Below are positions 63,884-64,000 of a stretch of DNA of 64,000 bases, one piece after another. This stretch comes from Branchiostoma lanceolatum (Eukaryota; Chordata; Leptocardii; Amphioxiformes; Branchiostomatidae): contig NC_089723.1 in NCBI RefSeq assembly GCF_035083965.1, forward strand, positions 33,049,193 through 33,113,192, given 5' to 3'. The position numbers were made by a program, and so were the translations under genes. Each line of letters opens with the position of its first letter. The first letter of the stretch is position 1. A model generated the notes under the pieces. It saw only the letters and a program-made list of their open reading frames with translations. It searched no databases and was not told the origin of the DNA.

Positions 63884-64000
63884 CTGGAGAAAAAAATAAC
63901 AAAACAAAACAACAAGATGATTATCATTGGCATTCAATAGTTTTGGGGTGCTTAAGTTTACACAAAATGATACTTAAAATGTCACACTGATATCATTTAA

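Overview
The window looks like a piece of an amphioxus (Branchiostoma-type) nuclear genome. Its genes are split by GT/AG introns, intergenic space is packed with short palindromic transposons, and it carries one insulin/IGF-type receptor gene (vertebrates have three) plus chordate-type housekeeping genes. I cannot name the species from the sequence alone.

Layout, left to right. 1-4.0 kb has no recognised gene: inverted repeats, one exon-like stretch on the minus strand (743-907) and a CRE/E-box site (1257-1268). 4.2-5.1 kb (+) is a two-exon gene for a small secreted, basic preproprotein (prohormone A). 7.4-14.3 kb (+) is CCT3, complete in 14 coding exons. 16.2-19.4 kb (-) is a seven-exon PAQR family receptor gene, convergent with CCT3. 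19.96-20.03 kb (-) is tRNA-Gln(CUG). 23.6-24.6 kb (+) is a second two-exon secreted preproprotein gene (prohormone B), a diverged paralogue of A. 24.7-41.3 kb has no gene I recognise but many transposon fossils, two tandem duplications and simple repeats. 42.4-44.4 kb (+) is SSR2 (TRAP-beta), complete. 47.7 kb to the right edge (-) is the insulin-like peptide receptor, from the Cys-rich domain to the stop codon; its first exons (signal peptide, L1 domain) lie beyond the window.

CCT3 folds actin and tubulin in the cytosol, SSR2 is part of the ER translocon-associated complex, the PAQR protein is a seven-helix membrane receptor or hydrolase-like protein, and the insulin-type receptor is a cell-surface tyrosine kinase. 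They are not an operon or pathway. Their linkage matches human 1q22-q23, where CCT3, PAQR6, SSR2 and INSRR lie close together, so the block looks ancestral to chordates.

The most novel material is the prohormone pair. Both genes share exon structure and intron phase, a signal peptide ending at S-R-P, an acidic 'SFDL' propeptide, an R-R-V-R-R cleavage site, and a C-terminal motif of the form C-x(1,3)-W-C-x3-Y-F-L-x-K-[VI]-K-x-Y-G-x-W. Both promoters combine cAMP-response elements with a TATA-like box. I do not recognise the family.
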